DNA from: Thozetella sp. PMI_491
Lineage: Eukaryota; Ascomycota; Sordariomycetes; Chaetosphaeriales; Chaetosphaeriaceae
NCBI GenBank assembly: GCA_021432635.1
Contig: MU270020.1
Span: 699,202 to 763,201 of the forward strand
DNA: 64,000 nucleotides
Reading direction: 5' to 3'
Part shown: positions 54,328 through 64,000 of the stretch, one piece after another
Layout of the letters: each line of letters starts with the position of its first letter
Numbering within the stretch: position 1 is the first letter of the stretch
The notes under the pieces: model-generated
Databases searched by the model: none
What the model saw: the letters and a program-made list of their open reading frames with translations, nothing else
What the model was told of the DNA's origin: nothing
Translations under genes and position numbers: made by a program

Positions 54328-55564
54328 GTGGTGGTCGTAGGTCGCTTGCGGAAAACTGGCTCTCGACTACGGTATGAGTTGGGCTTGAGCTTAGATATTA
54401 TCATGATCGAACAGTAGTTCGCAATGATTTCCCATTCTTCAGGTGCTGAAGTAAGTGAAGGCCACCGACCGAAAAGGACGAAAGCTCTCCTCCTGGCTAT
54501 TTGTATCTTATAATTAGCAGGAGGGTATGGATCTACTTTAAGATTCCCCCCTACTAATCAACTCAGGGGCAAAAAAAAACCTCTCCATCATGGTCTCAGT
54601 ATAAGATAAGCCGCTATTAACTATGCTAGATATTGCACACCTAATTGCCTTCAGACTTGTCAATTCGCCCTTTCTTAGCTCGTTTACGCGTGTATATTCC
54701 CTATTAGCAGTAAGAAAGAATATAGTATATAAAGTATATACTACGTTATTTACAGCTTTATGAAAACTCAGTTGGGCGTTGCCTAGCGGGATTTCGCATC
54801 CGCAGGCTCTGCTTGCAACTTCCAAATGAATATGATAATCTAAGTTGCCTCGAGAACAAATCTAACTGCAAAAATCAGCATAGCATCAAGATCCAATGCC
54901 AAGGGGCTGGCATATTGTTGGTGTTTCATAAACCAGTCTCCTTATACGTAAATGCAACCTCTAGGGTACTAGCCAGTGAGCCACTAGCCAGCAGGGATGA
55001 TCTTGGATCAGTTTCCTCAAGTGGACTGATATTACCGTATCACACCATGGAGTAGATTGTTGCTACGGTCCACCCTCGGAGGACTATAGCTTGGTACCAG
55101 ACGGATAGGTCAGTAAGATTTGAGGGTTAGACAGCCTGTAAACGGCCTGAGTGTCTCTTTGGCTCGCTGCTGACCCTGTAAGCTTTTTGCCCTTTTTGTA
55201 TTGACGACAACAGCGAATCTGAGACAGTGGCCTTTTAGCTCCCAGTGAAGAAACAAACAGGGGCTGTAACTTCTGCATGTAACTCCCGTTTGAGAGCTAC
55301 ATGCTTACACCATGGCGATCAAGATTTTTTGCCGCGACGTAGCAGAATAGCCTACTAGATGGCGGTGGTATTGCGGCCCCACCTCCGTTGGATTCCGAGC
55401 GAAACCCGACCATCCGTAGTTAAGTACCTAAGTACAAATCCGTCGGTGGAAATCCCGTTGGCGCAATTGAGCAACTATGCTATCTTCCATTATAAAAAAC
55501 CTCTCGGAATGATGAATTGGCTTTCTAAGCTCATGGATTCGTCGAAGCCACTCGCCGAGACGAC
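54328..55564. other. AT-rich intergenic island
   Basis: About 1.2 kb, with a strongly AT- and TpA-rich part at ~54490-54760. This includes an AGTATAT-N5-ATATACT inverted repeat at 54724-54742 and a minus-strand 95-codon frame (54538-54825) without a recognisable domain. The composition contrasts sharply with the GC-rich genes on both sides and may mark a decayed repeat. Confidence 0.45.
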
Positions 55565-56662
55565 ATGCCTACCAACAGAGCAGCTTTCCAGCCGGCCAAG
55601 GGCCCCGTCCGCCAGGAGGTTGCAGAAGCCCCTTATCCAACGCCATCCGAAGAGCACCTGGTCATCCGCAATGTCGTGGTGGCCATCAATCCTGTAGACT
55701 GGGCTATCCCGCTCAAGGGTGATGTGATAATGCCCCACATCAAGTTCCCCTTCATCCTGGGCCTCGATGTGGCAGGGGAGGTCGTGGAAGTCGGCATGAA
55801 TATCACACGATTCCGCGTTGGCGACCGCGTCGTCGGCATTGCCCGTGCCATCGAGCCCACGGTCAACTCAGCAGCCGAGGGAGGGTTCCAGAACTATGTG
55901 ATCTTGCATCCCGAATACATCTCACCCATCCCAGATCACATAAAGTACGAGGAGGCCGTAGTCACTGGTCTGGCCCTCGCCACCGCAGGGACCGGCTTAT
56001 TCGACAAGAAGTACTTGGGTCTACAGCTTCCAACCGAACCACCACAACCACCAACTGGGAAGACAGTCGTCGTCTGGGCGGGGGCGAGCAGTGTCGGCTG
56101 CGCCGCAATCCAACTTGCCGTCTCCGCCGGGTACGAGGTCTTCAGCACGTCGTCACCCAAGAACTTTGAAATGGTACGCTCAGTCGGTGCGGCACAGGTA
56201 TTTGACTACCGTAGCCCCACCGTTGTGGCGGACATGGTCGCGGCGCTGGCCGGTAAGACCGTTGTGGGAGCGCTGGCGATCGGCAAAGGCAGCCCGGAGG
56301 TGTGCATGCAAGTTATGGGCGGTTGCTCCGCTTCCAGTTACAAGTTTGTGGTTCTCGTTTCGGGCAATCTGAACGTGCAAGAGACCTCCTACGTCAAGAG
56401 CCTCGTGGGGTTGATATCGTGGATGACAAAGCTCAAGATCATCGGCATCTTCAGCGGCGTCAAGACGGGAATGGTCGCGCCCTCCCAAGAAACGACCCGG
56501 CACATCTACACCAAATACCTTCCCGCAGCCCTGGATTCTGGCAGCTTCCGACCTATGCCCAAACCTGAGATTGTGGGGCACGGGCTCGAGAAGATACAGG
56601 AAGCGCTGGACTTGAGCAAGAAGGGCGGCCATTCTGCGAAGAAGCTTGTCGTTATGCTCTGA
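55565..56662 (+). CDS. Zinc-binding-dehydrogenase-like MDR enzyme (trans-enoyl reductase/ToxD type)
   Basis: Medium-chain dehydrogenase/reductase of 365 residues in one exon, start ATG giving MPTNRAAF. The GroES-like half contains INPVDWAI, PFILGLDVAGEVVEVG and RVGDRVVGIA. The nucleotide-binding half has VVVWAGASSVGCAAIQLA (GxSSVG, NADPH-type) and SPKNFEMVRSVGAAQVFDYR. The structural zinc cysteine cluster of classical alcohol dehydrogenases is absent. Family knowledge: this subgroup includes ToxD-like proteins and the trans-acting enoyl reductases that assist highly reducing PKSs, and also stand-alone enone reductases. No PKS lies in the window, so a stand-alone reductase or a partner encoded elsewhere must be assumed. 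Confidence 0.9.
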   Translation: MPTNRAAFQPAKGPVRQEVAEAPYPTPSEEHLVIRNVVVAINPVDWAIPLKGDVIMPHIKFPFILGLDVAGEVVEVGMNITRFRVGDRVVGIARAIEPTVNSAAEGGFQNYVILHPEYISPIPDHIKYEEAVVTGLALATAGTGLFDKKYLGLQLPTEPPQPPTGKTVVVWAGASSVGCAAIQLAVSAGYEVFSTSSPKNFEMVRSVGAAQVFDYRSPTVVADMVAALAGKTVVGALAIGKGSPEVCMQVMGGCSASSYKFVVLVSGNLNVQETSYVKSLVGLISWMTKLKIIGIFSGVKTGMVAPSQETTRHIYTKYLPAALDSGSFRPMPKPEIVGHGLEKIQEALDLSKKGGHSAKKLVVML

Positions 56663-56928
56663 TTCCTTCACACATTTCCCTACCGCCTAGATCTATCGTT
56701 TTGGGAGTTCAAAGTCGATTCGAAATGCATACGCTCCTCGATAGGGAGAAAAATGCCGATTTAATGAGATACGTCTCGTATAATAAGATAGGAATCCTCA
56801 GTACAAATCGTATTTTCTATCACTAGAAGCACTCCGCATCGATATATGATATCGTCCCTGGCACTGTTACGGAGCCGTTAATCGGTAGTGCCAAGCCTAT
56901 AATGAGAACCACGTTAGCCTTGGTAGTC

Positions 56929-57960
56929 CTAGGAGAATTTACCAGTTCGCTTTCTATAGCTGGTGAGCCTACCACCGCTAGTCGACAAGTACAGGATGTT
57001 CTTGTCGGATTCTCGCCGGCCGAATCTAGCCGCCGTCACTCCTGCCAAGATAGTCGAGGTGTTGCTGCCGGCGATAGGTACGCCTTGGGTCGTATGAGGA
57101 TATACTACACTGAGGGTGTCCTCCTGGTTCCTCGTCACGAACATCGTTCCGTCCGAGCGGATGGCGAAGTCGTCAGGGCGTGAGACATTCTCAGCCACGA
57201 TCTCGCCGGCGCTCAGCTGCATACCCGTCTTAATGTCGATCCTAGCGCGAGCCACAAAACCTCCTGCAGTGTTCGTCCAGTAGAGGTAATCCTCCACAAT
57301 ATTAAGGCCGTTGGCTCCCAGGTTAGCAATGGGGTCCGACACATAGCTGTACTTCATAAGCGGGTCGTCGACAGCAACGCGATACTGAGCCGTGTTGACA
57401 TCGAGTGCAAACACAATGCCATTGTAGACGTCGACGGTAAGCATGATATTGTTATTTAGCGCCACCATGCCGTTAAGGTAGTCGGCCTCGGGAATATCGA
57501 CGAGGTGCGACACGGTGGCATTCTGCAGGACGGTGACGCCGTCTGAGTCGAGCAGGAATGTGTTCATGTCAATCTTGAAAACCGAGTTCACACCGCTCAC
57601 CCTGACGAAAGTAGTCGTATTGAAGATAGCCGCCAAGTTGACGTAAAAGACGTCCGGGGCATTCTCGGCGATTCCCATTGCTCCTGCCCACTGCGAAGCA
57701 TCCCAGGATGTTACCTCGACGGCATCACCCGTCTCAGTCGACACGTGGAACATGTAGGGCGCGTCGAGCCGCGTCGTAAGAATGTCACCATCGGCTCGAA
57801 CCGCCAAGTTCTCGCACCAACTTGGGAAGGGAAACGTGTGGAGGACTTTAACTGGCGCAGGAATGGTAGGCTTGCAGTGGCCAGACGAAGTAGCGGAGGT
57901 GCAAGTGGTGAGCACGAGAGCAAGCGCTACGGCTCGAGAGATGGACTGCAATTTGAGCAT
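56929..57960 (-). CDS. Secreted SMP-30/gluconolactonase-like beta-propeller
   Basis: Single-exon gene of 343 residues. A signal peptide (AVALALVLTTCTSATS) predicts secretion. The mature part reads as repeated four-strand blades: ENLAVRADGDILTTRLD, then MGIAENAPDVFYVNLA, LNGMVALNNNIMLTVDVYNG, GANGLNIVEDYLYWTNT and RPDDFAIRSDGTMFVT. Their xDG.L/xNG.. and Asp residues are those used for calcium binding in the calcium-dependent phosphotriesterase / SMP-30 superfamily. Family members hydrolyse lactones or phosphotriesters, but several fungal secreted members in biosynthetic clusters have unassigned roles. It is convergent with the MDR gene, ~265 bp apart. The start is the only in-frame ATG before the signal peptide. 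Confidence 0.85.
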   Translation of the reverse strand: MLKLQSISRAVALALVLTTCTSATSSGHCKPTIPAPVKVLHTFPFPSWCENLAVRADGDILTTRLDAPYMFHVSTETGDAVEVTSWDASQWAGAMGIAENAPDVFYVNLAAIFNTTTFVRVSGVNSVFKIDMNTFLLDSDGVTVLQNATVSHLVDIPEADYLNGMVALNNNIMLTVDVYNGIVFALDVNTAQYRVAVDDPLMKYSYVSDPIANLGANGLNIVEDYLYWTNTAGGFVARARIDIKTGMQLSAGEIVAENVSRPDDFAIRSDGTMFVTRNQEDTLSVVYPHTTQGVPIAGSNTSTILAGVTAARFGRRESDKNILYLSTSGGRLTSYRKRTGKFS

Positions 57961-58722
57961 CGTGTAGCAGGTTGAGCTGTAGCAAAATGGGGGGAGGAGC
58001 GGTGCCGGTCTGTGAATTGAATTATGGCTTTATGCACTCGCTCCGCTCTTCAGCAGCTAGCACTCTTGAAAAAACTTCAGATGCGTGGATACATAAAAGG
58101 GACTGCCAAAGATCAAAGCAGAAGAGTGCCGGTGCGCCAAATCAGTATCTAAGATGACGGCAGGCCAGCATACATAAGGTCGCATCCGGGTCTCATTGCG
58201 GCAAGGCGACCCGGAGATACACGACCCACTGGAAGACGCGTCCTGCACCCATATCGCTGACTAGCCCTAGTTGTTTCTCAAATGTGGTAGCATCGCTCCG
58301 GACTCGGTTTCCTTCCTTGCCTAGGCTCGCATCGACATTTGCTGTTTCCTGCAACCGCCTGAGTATGCATGATTGGTCTGGATAGTATCGCGGGGACTTG
58401 TCGCGTAATGCTAGGTAACACAAAGAGATCGTGGGTGCCCGTCTTCAGGAGACTATCGCCTAAAAGTGAGTCTTCATAGCCAATTGCAACCGTAGTAAGG
58501 GCTGAGAGGCTCGGCATCGATCTACCAATTGCTGAGGCGGAACTATGCGACACGCACATTTCAGGCTAGCCTCATGTGCCACACTTCATAACAAGACAAG
58601 ATAACTATGGAAAGGTTCAGAAGTAGAGAACGGCCACAAATTCTCCATCAAATTGAACATCACTTTCATAGGCTTGCTAGTGTACGTGCTACGAGTGATA
58701 GACCTATAACCTGGGATGGATC
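57961..58722. other. Intergenic region
   Basis: About 760 bp containing the beta-propeller gene's promoter and the 3' flank of the sugar transporter. Only short unconvincing frames are present. Confidence 0.4.
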
Positions 58723-60376
58723 CTAGGCGACATTCTGCTTCAACTGCTGGAGGCGAGCCTTTCTCAGCTGGCGAGCATACTTGACCCCGAAGCCGTGCTT
58801 GAAGACCTCGCTCACTTCCTCCAGAGTCAACCCCGACACTTCGGGATAGAAGAAGATGATCAGGATCCAACCGATGAAGCAGATCGCCGAATAGAAGCCG
58901 AAAGCGCCCGACGGAGTAAGACTCTTCATCATGGTGAGGAAAGTCGACGAGACGATGATGTTGGGGCCCCAGTTGCAACAAGTCATCCACGTGGTTCCCA
59001 TGGCGCGGACCTCCATGGGGAAAAAGTCGGTGCTCATCCAAGCGATATTTCCGACGGATAATCCGTAGAAGATGCAAAACCATATAATGGAGACGAGCAC
59101 GACGATGGCTGGCGTCGAGACGCCGCTCGCTTGAAGCTCTAAGGTCTCGAGGTTCACAGGGAGGAAGTGGAACGCGATGGCCACGGCCAGCAGGCCGAGC
59201 GACATGCCCCAGACGGTGGAGATGAGCACCCTGCGGCGCCCATAAGGGTCGACAATCAAGGCGTTGAGCATTGTCATGATGAAGTTGGTGCCAGCGACGA
59301 CCAGTCCGACAGCTACGGGATTCGAAAAGCCGACAAGGGAAAAGAGCGTGCCGGAGTAGTACATCAGCGTATTGAACCCACTCATTTGACTTATAACCAC
59401 TATAAGGTTTAGTCAGCTCTGCTTGGAACAGAAGTTGCCTCGGAAAATGGAGCATACTCAAAGTGCAGGCACAGAGAAGGGCCCGGAAGGTGGCCGGGTT
59501 GTTGTGCATCTCCTTGACAGCGGCCCATCGGCTGAGTGCCTCCAGAGTTTCCCTATGTTGGTTTATGCTGAACTCGATGGTCCGCAGCTTGTCGTCCACC
59601 ATCTCCGGGGTCGCATCCTTAAATATCTTGCTGATCACGGCTCTCGCCTCCTCTATCTTGCCGTGATACACCAGCTGGCGCGGCGACTCGGGACAGAAGC
59701 GCAGCAGGCAGGCGAGCACCACGCTGGGCAAGCCGCCCAGCCCTACCATGTATCGCCAACCATTGGGAACATTGGCGAAAGCTGCACCGATGGCGTACGA
59801 GATGACCTGACCGCCTGTGACGCTCGTGTTGTTAAGGCCGATCATCCGACCGCGATAGCGCGTAGGGGCAATCTCGGCGAGGTAGAGCGGCACGATCATG
59901 GCGGCGGAGCCCACACCAAAGCCGACGATGAGGCGGCCTGCTGCCATCTGTGGCAGTGAGTAGGAGGTTGCTTGGATCAGAGCGCCGACCGTGAAGAGCA
60001 GGCAGCCTGCGTAGATGGCCGCCTTTCTCCCGTACTTGTCCGCACTCAGCCCTGCAACGATGGCGCCAACGAAAGCGCCCGCAGAGCATAGAGATGTGAC
60101 CAGCTCTTTCTCACTAGAGCTCAACGGGTGGCCCAGGTCGTCACCGAGATATACGAGCGCACCGGAGATGATGCCAGTGTCGTATCCGAAGAGGAGGCCG
60201 CCGATCGAGGCCGTGATCGCCACCAGCCACGTGAATTTGCTAGTGGAGGTCTTCTCAATTTCGTCGATGGAGTCAGGCACTCCGGCATGGCCTTTGGCGA
60301 TGGAGATCTGTTCGGCAAGCGGGAGGTCTTCGCTGCCATCCTTGCTTTGTGAGACGGTATCCGTTGGATTGCCCAT
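58723..60376 (-). CDS. MFS sugar/myo-inositol transporter
   Basis: Plasma-membrane permease of 531 residues in two exons (60376-59458, 59399-58723; 58 nt intron GTATGC/TAG). Sugar-porter hallmarks: SIGGLLFGYDTGIISGALV in helix 1, the DKYGRKAA loop motif, RLIVGFGVGSAAMIVPLYLAE, APTRYRGR, and PESPRQL after helix 6. After the intron come QMSGFNTLMYYS (the QLSGxNxxxYY position of inositol/hexose porters) and YGRRRV, then WMSTDFFPMEVRAMG. The GYDTG...SGAL and NTLMYYS pattern is closest to inositol transporters (ITR type) within the family. A frame reading through the intron exists but loses homology. TATATAA at 60481-60487 lies ~105 bp upstream. It is divergent from a Zn2Cys6 regulator. Confidence 0.92.
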
Positions 60377-60831
60377 GGTGGGGTGATTTAGGGAGAAGAC
60401 AGGTGCCAGGCTTTAATGTTGAGGAGGTTGTTGATTCTGTGGTGTGCGTGCTCGGTAGCATCACCGTGGCTACTGGCTGGTTATATACTTGGCTCGAGGT
60501 GCCCGGGACTGGCAACTGAGCCGGCAATTGCAAGGGGAAACCTGGATCTGGAGAGGTTACCAATCTCGACTGTATTGTTGGCACCACCCAGATCTTGACT
60601 CGGGTAATGCTCACGCTACGGACCTAGGACCGAGCTAGCCTTCCCCATGGGTTAGATCGGCAAACCCCACGTTACCACGAGACGGGAACCCCATGCTAGC
60701 TCCAGTTCTCCTTTCCCCCGCCTTACCCCGGATCCTTAAAAGGCCATGAATCCCGCGGAATAGCACCTCACTCTGCGCTCCTCTCACCCCGCTTAGTCCT
60801 GACTCGCGGCAACCCTCGACGCCGTTGGAGC
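60377..60831. promoter_or_regulatory. Divergent promoter, sugar transporter / Zn2Cys6 regulator
   Basis: 455 bp between the two start codons, with TATATAA (minus strand) at 60481-60487 for the transporter. The regulator's leader is CT-rich. Shared control is plausible, not shown. Confidence 0.45.
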
Positions 60832-62666
60832 ATGAAGCCCAGGACAGGTTGCGAGGCCTGTCGCCAGCGGCATCGCAGATGCGTTGTCCGGCCTGGCAAC
60901 ACGCAATGCAACGGATGCGAAGAAGCAGGCAAGGTTTGCCAATTCGGCCCCAAGTACCAATTTCGATCTGGGGCGACGAGACGGACTCGCCAGGCCAAGG
61001 GACACAGCAGCGATGGCAATACACTCGCCTCAGATCTTCTCGAGGAACAATCAAGGGCCGGACAAGCCGAGACGGTGCCTCTGACGCTATTACCAACTAC
61101 ATCCGACCCTATTTTTGTTGACGCTGCTCCAGCCAGGCGGCCACAATCTGCATCCGAGCGTCCTTTAGGTCATTTCTGGCCGGTCGGTGCGAGTCCAAAG
61201 GATTCATCAACTAGAAACCTGCCACTACCACAGCCATCGCCGCCGGTCAGGACTAACATTTCGATACTTAACCTCCTGGATGATACGCCAGCAGTGGGTC
61301 ACGAGCGGCCTACCCCGCCCTTGACGCAAAGGGAGGCGTATCTGCTGCGTCTCTATACCTTGGAGCTCGCACCAATAGTAAGTCTACACTCTTTTTTTCA
61401 TGTGGGGTTGTTAATCCGGTGCTTCTCCCAGTCCGATGGTTGTGACGACGCTCGGCATTTCGCAGTCGCCGTTCCCCAGCTCGCTCTGGAAGAGCCTATC
61501 ATCCTCTTCGGGCTGCTGGCCTGGGCGAGTCAGTACGATCGGCTATGCAACGACCAAGTGTCGGAGCTAGAGAGCACGTACTATCACAACAAGTGTATCA
61601 CTCTCCTGATTGAGGCCCTGTCCAGGCCGCCCGAGACGTACAATTCGGTCCTCCTAACTGCTGTGGTCATCTCACGCCTATACGAAGAGTTCGACGTCAC
61701 CACCGACACTCAACAACATCATCTCAGCGGGACACGAAATCTGCTGAGCCACAAGGCTGTTGTAAGGCTCGCCGGTGAGGGTGGGTTAGCCGAAGCTGCG
61801 AGTTGGGTCCACCTTCGGCAAACGATATACGTCGGCCTCACAAGGAAGCAGCCGATCGGCATTTCCCTGCAGACATTTGAGTCATTTGGGGCCTTCCGGA
61901 AGCGTGATGGCACGTCGTATGCCAATCGTGCTGTCTACATCTTCGCGAAGATTATTCAGGAGTTCTTCTCAGAAACCGCCATTGGGCAATCTGAGGACGC
62001 CTGGGGGCTCTTGGATGAGGAGCTTGCAGCATGGGATGAGTCGAAGCCACTGTCGTTTAAGCCGACATACCATGAAGCCGCTGATTTGGAGTCGGGGAGG
62101 CCGTTTCCAACGATCTGGATGATCTCATCCCCCCAAGGTATGAAACCGTCTTTTGTAACAAATGCTCTGCGCGCTGACCCAAGACTTAGTCGTGGCTCTG
62201 CAACACTACCATGCGAGCAAGATCATATTTTGTCTACGTCAGTGTCGGAGTATCGGCAACGAGCTCGGCTTCGAGGCCGCTAGAATTCGGTCTACAAACG
62301 AGGTAAGCCGGAGACCTAGACCGGTGTCTGCATGTCTTCGTGGCCAAGCTGACGGTTCTGGCAAAGCGCTCTGTTGCTTTTCATCTCGCTACAATGATGG
62401 GGCTTGCTCTATCAAACCAACATGCTATAAATGCATTCTTTCTCCCTTGCCACATGCTAGTTCTATGTACGTCAGTGCATCCACGCTCTTGTTCGATATC
62501 CTGCTCATGCTATTATACAGGTGGCTACACTATCCGCAACGTTGTTCAGCAAGACCACACAATTCAATATCTAGAGCGAACCACCAAAATTTTGCGGTGG
62601 GAAACAGGCGATCTAATCATGTCTTTAAGAGCTCAATGGGCTGAATTGGGCAGTTTCGGTGGCTGA
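60832..62666 (+). CDS. Zn2Cys6 transcription factor (fungal_trans_2 class)
   Basis: Regulator of 536 residues in five exons: 60832-61377, 61432-62137, 62190-62302, 62367-62466, 62521-62666. The zinc cluster sits at the very N-terminus: CEACRQRHRRC...CNGCEEAGKVC (first Cys at residue 7). A ~130-residue Pro/Ser-rich linker follows, then LLRLYTLELAPI, RHFAVAVPQLALEEP, LSGTRNLLSH and VHLRQTIYVGLTRKQPI, and at the end YLERTTKILRW...SLRAQWAEL, all typical of fungal_trans_2 regulators. Intron 1 (GTAAGT/CAG) is 54 nt, a multiple of three, with no in-frame stop, so it could be missed or retained; splicing gives the better family match. The 3' end overlaps the convergent dioxygenase coding region by 50 bp. 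Confidence 0.87.
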
Positions 62667-63903
62667 AGCACCCGCTGGGGCTGCTGCCAGGTTTCCGACG
62701 GGAACGAAGGTACCTCTCTAACCACTCAAAGACCGTCTCCAAAGGTATAATGGTTGGTCCATCGCTTCGTGCGGTCAGCATGAGTTCGAATTTCGGGTCC
62801 AAGAAAACACTCACTGTGTCATATGGCCTTGCTTTGTTGACGAACCGGAGATCAGTCCCCAGTCGAATCCTTCCTTCCGGATCATGGTTTATGGTGGAGG
62901 CATGGATCTACAACGAAGTGTGTCAGCAGAAATATCATGCTACTAAATCACAGATCGTACCATATGAGGAGTGTGCAAGACCACATCGCCGGCCTCGTAC
63001 GCACTGACGAGCCACCGTCTGCCATGTTTTCTCCCGAAGCCCGCTGGGCCATCGCATAGAAAGCCGGTGCTCATCATGTTGGCATTATATGCGTTCCGCA
63101 TTTCTTCGTCCGTCATGCCTACAGCCCTAGCTTTGGCCGCAAATTCGTTTTCGATCTCCTCTCCTAGCTCCTCACCTGGAACATAGTCAGCAAGCGAAGG
63201 AGAGAATTATCGTGAGAGACGCACCTCCTTCGAGATAGATAAGACCACCGCCCTCGAGTCGGACATCACCCATAGGAACCCAGGCCGTCACGGCGGTCGG
63301 CTCGCCGTACCGCATGAAGCACTGGTCGTAGTGCACACCTATCGCCTTATTCCCGGGCGTGTTATTGCGGAGCAATGTGCGCTTCACGGCGAGAGTGTCG
63401 TCGCCCCAACCTGTGAAGCGCGCCACGAATTCGCGCAGTGCCGGATGGTTGCAGAATCCGCCCTCCTCGTTGGGGCCTTCGCCGATATACCACTCCTCCG
63501 TGTGTGCCTTGAGGGCCAGCTCCGCAAAGATGGTAGCCTTGTCCGTCGATCCTGGCCGCGCGTTCTTGATGCTTCCGGCGCCAATCCCGGGGAAATCAGC
63601 GGCCGACGCCTTGTCGTCAAAGATACCGTCCACCGCCGCGGTGCCGGGCTTCAGCACGCCGCTCGGCGCCATGCTCGTGAAGTACGACGCACGCGCGGAA
63701 AGCACATCCTCGCGCGGCAGGAGACCCTTGAGGAGCAGGTAGCTATTCTTTTCATACCGCTCGCGGAGCACATCGAGCGGCTCCGAGGGATACGACGCCT
63801 GCAGAGCCTCGACTTCCGAGGATCCCAGTTCGCCGTCGTTGACATCGAGGCGAACGTTACTGATAGCGGCCGGCGCCAGCTGGGGAGATGAAGGGTGAGG
63901 CAT
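62617..63903 (-). CDS. Phytanoyl-CoA dioxygenase (PhyH)-like Fe(II)/2-oxoglutarate enzyme
   Basis: Non-heme iron oxygenase of 394 residues in three exons (63903-63225, 63175-62961, 62907-62617; 49 and 53 nt introns, GT-AG). The iron-binding HxD is VHYDQC (His181, Asp183); the distal His is in the VVLHTPHMIHAS region joined by intron 2, and the 2-oxoglutarate-binding Arg is likely in GRIRLGTDLRF. An N-terminal cap (VDVNDGELGSSEVEALQ...) precedes the fold. After ARPYDT a strong GTGAGT donor and a later AG at 62725 would remove 90 nt in frame, giving 364 residues with a more usual PYDT-W junction; I left it unspliced. The C-terminal tail is Arg/Ser/Pro-rich. It probably hydroxylates a small metabolite. 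Start is the first ATG. Confidence 0.87.
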
Positions 63904-64000
63904 ACTAATTGAGAATGGGACTGTGCGAGGCCGGTGGTAAAGTTTTAGCGGACTGGGGAAACTCTAAGCTCGGAAGGGAGGTTTAGAGGATAATGAACAA

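Noticed and set aside
54538-54825. 95-codon minus-strand frame in the AT-rich island
   Set aside because: Not similar to any transposase or other protein I recognise; kept only as part of the AT-rich island observation.

Overview
The window is nuclear DNA from a filamentous ascomycete (Pezizomycotina). The evidence is short GT-AG introns of about 50-120 nt, gene-dense GC-rich coding sequence, four Zn2Cys6 regulators, fungal cytochrome P450s, a Dal5-type permease, and conserved fungal housekeeping genes (Pus1, Fmp52). I place 30 protein genes. Most are spliced, and for each spliced gene the exon lengths I propose sum to a whole number of codons. I saw no rRNA, convincing tRNA, CRISPR or intact transposon.

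Layout. 0-8 kb: the 3' end of a WD40 protein, an F-box-like protein, tRNA pseudouridine synthase (PUS1) and a conserved acidic protein of unknown function. 9-16 kb: a Zn2Cys6 regulator, an epoxide hydrolase and a secreted carboxylesterase. 16.9-20.5 kb: a divergent pair of an ochratoxinase-like amidohydrolase and an allantoate/Dal5-type permease, which looks like a hydrolyse-and-import module. 20.9-27.1 kb: a LaeA/UMTA-type methyltransferase, a P450 and a Tri5-family (class I) terpene cyclase. The P450 and cyclase are divergent and share a roughly 640 bp promoter. This is the most cluster-like part of the window. 28.6-34 kb: a secreted protein with three SnoaL-like domains and a secreted tannase/feruloyl esterase.

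34-44 kb: FMP52-like oxidoreductase, then a regulator / FAD-monooxygenase / regulator / methyltransferase run, all on the minus strand. 46-52 kb: a small membrane protein, a glyoxalase-fold (VOC) protein, a GNAT acetyltransferase and a cytosolic GH1 beta-glucosidase. 52.7-63.9 kb: a second P450, a ToxD/trans-enoyl-reductase-like MDR protein, a secreted SMP-30-like beta-propeller, an inositol/sugar transporter, a fourth Zn2Cys6 regulator and a phytanoyl-CoA dioxygenase-like enzyme. The last two are convergent and overlap at their 3' ends.

Together the window reads as accessory, metabolism-rich fungal DNA: one probable small terpene cluster, two looser tailoring-enzyme groups without a visible PKS or NRPS core, and several secreted or catabolic hydrolases, set beside a few housekeeping genes. 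Product identities are inferred from motifs and family knowledge; no search was run.
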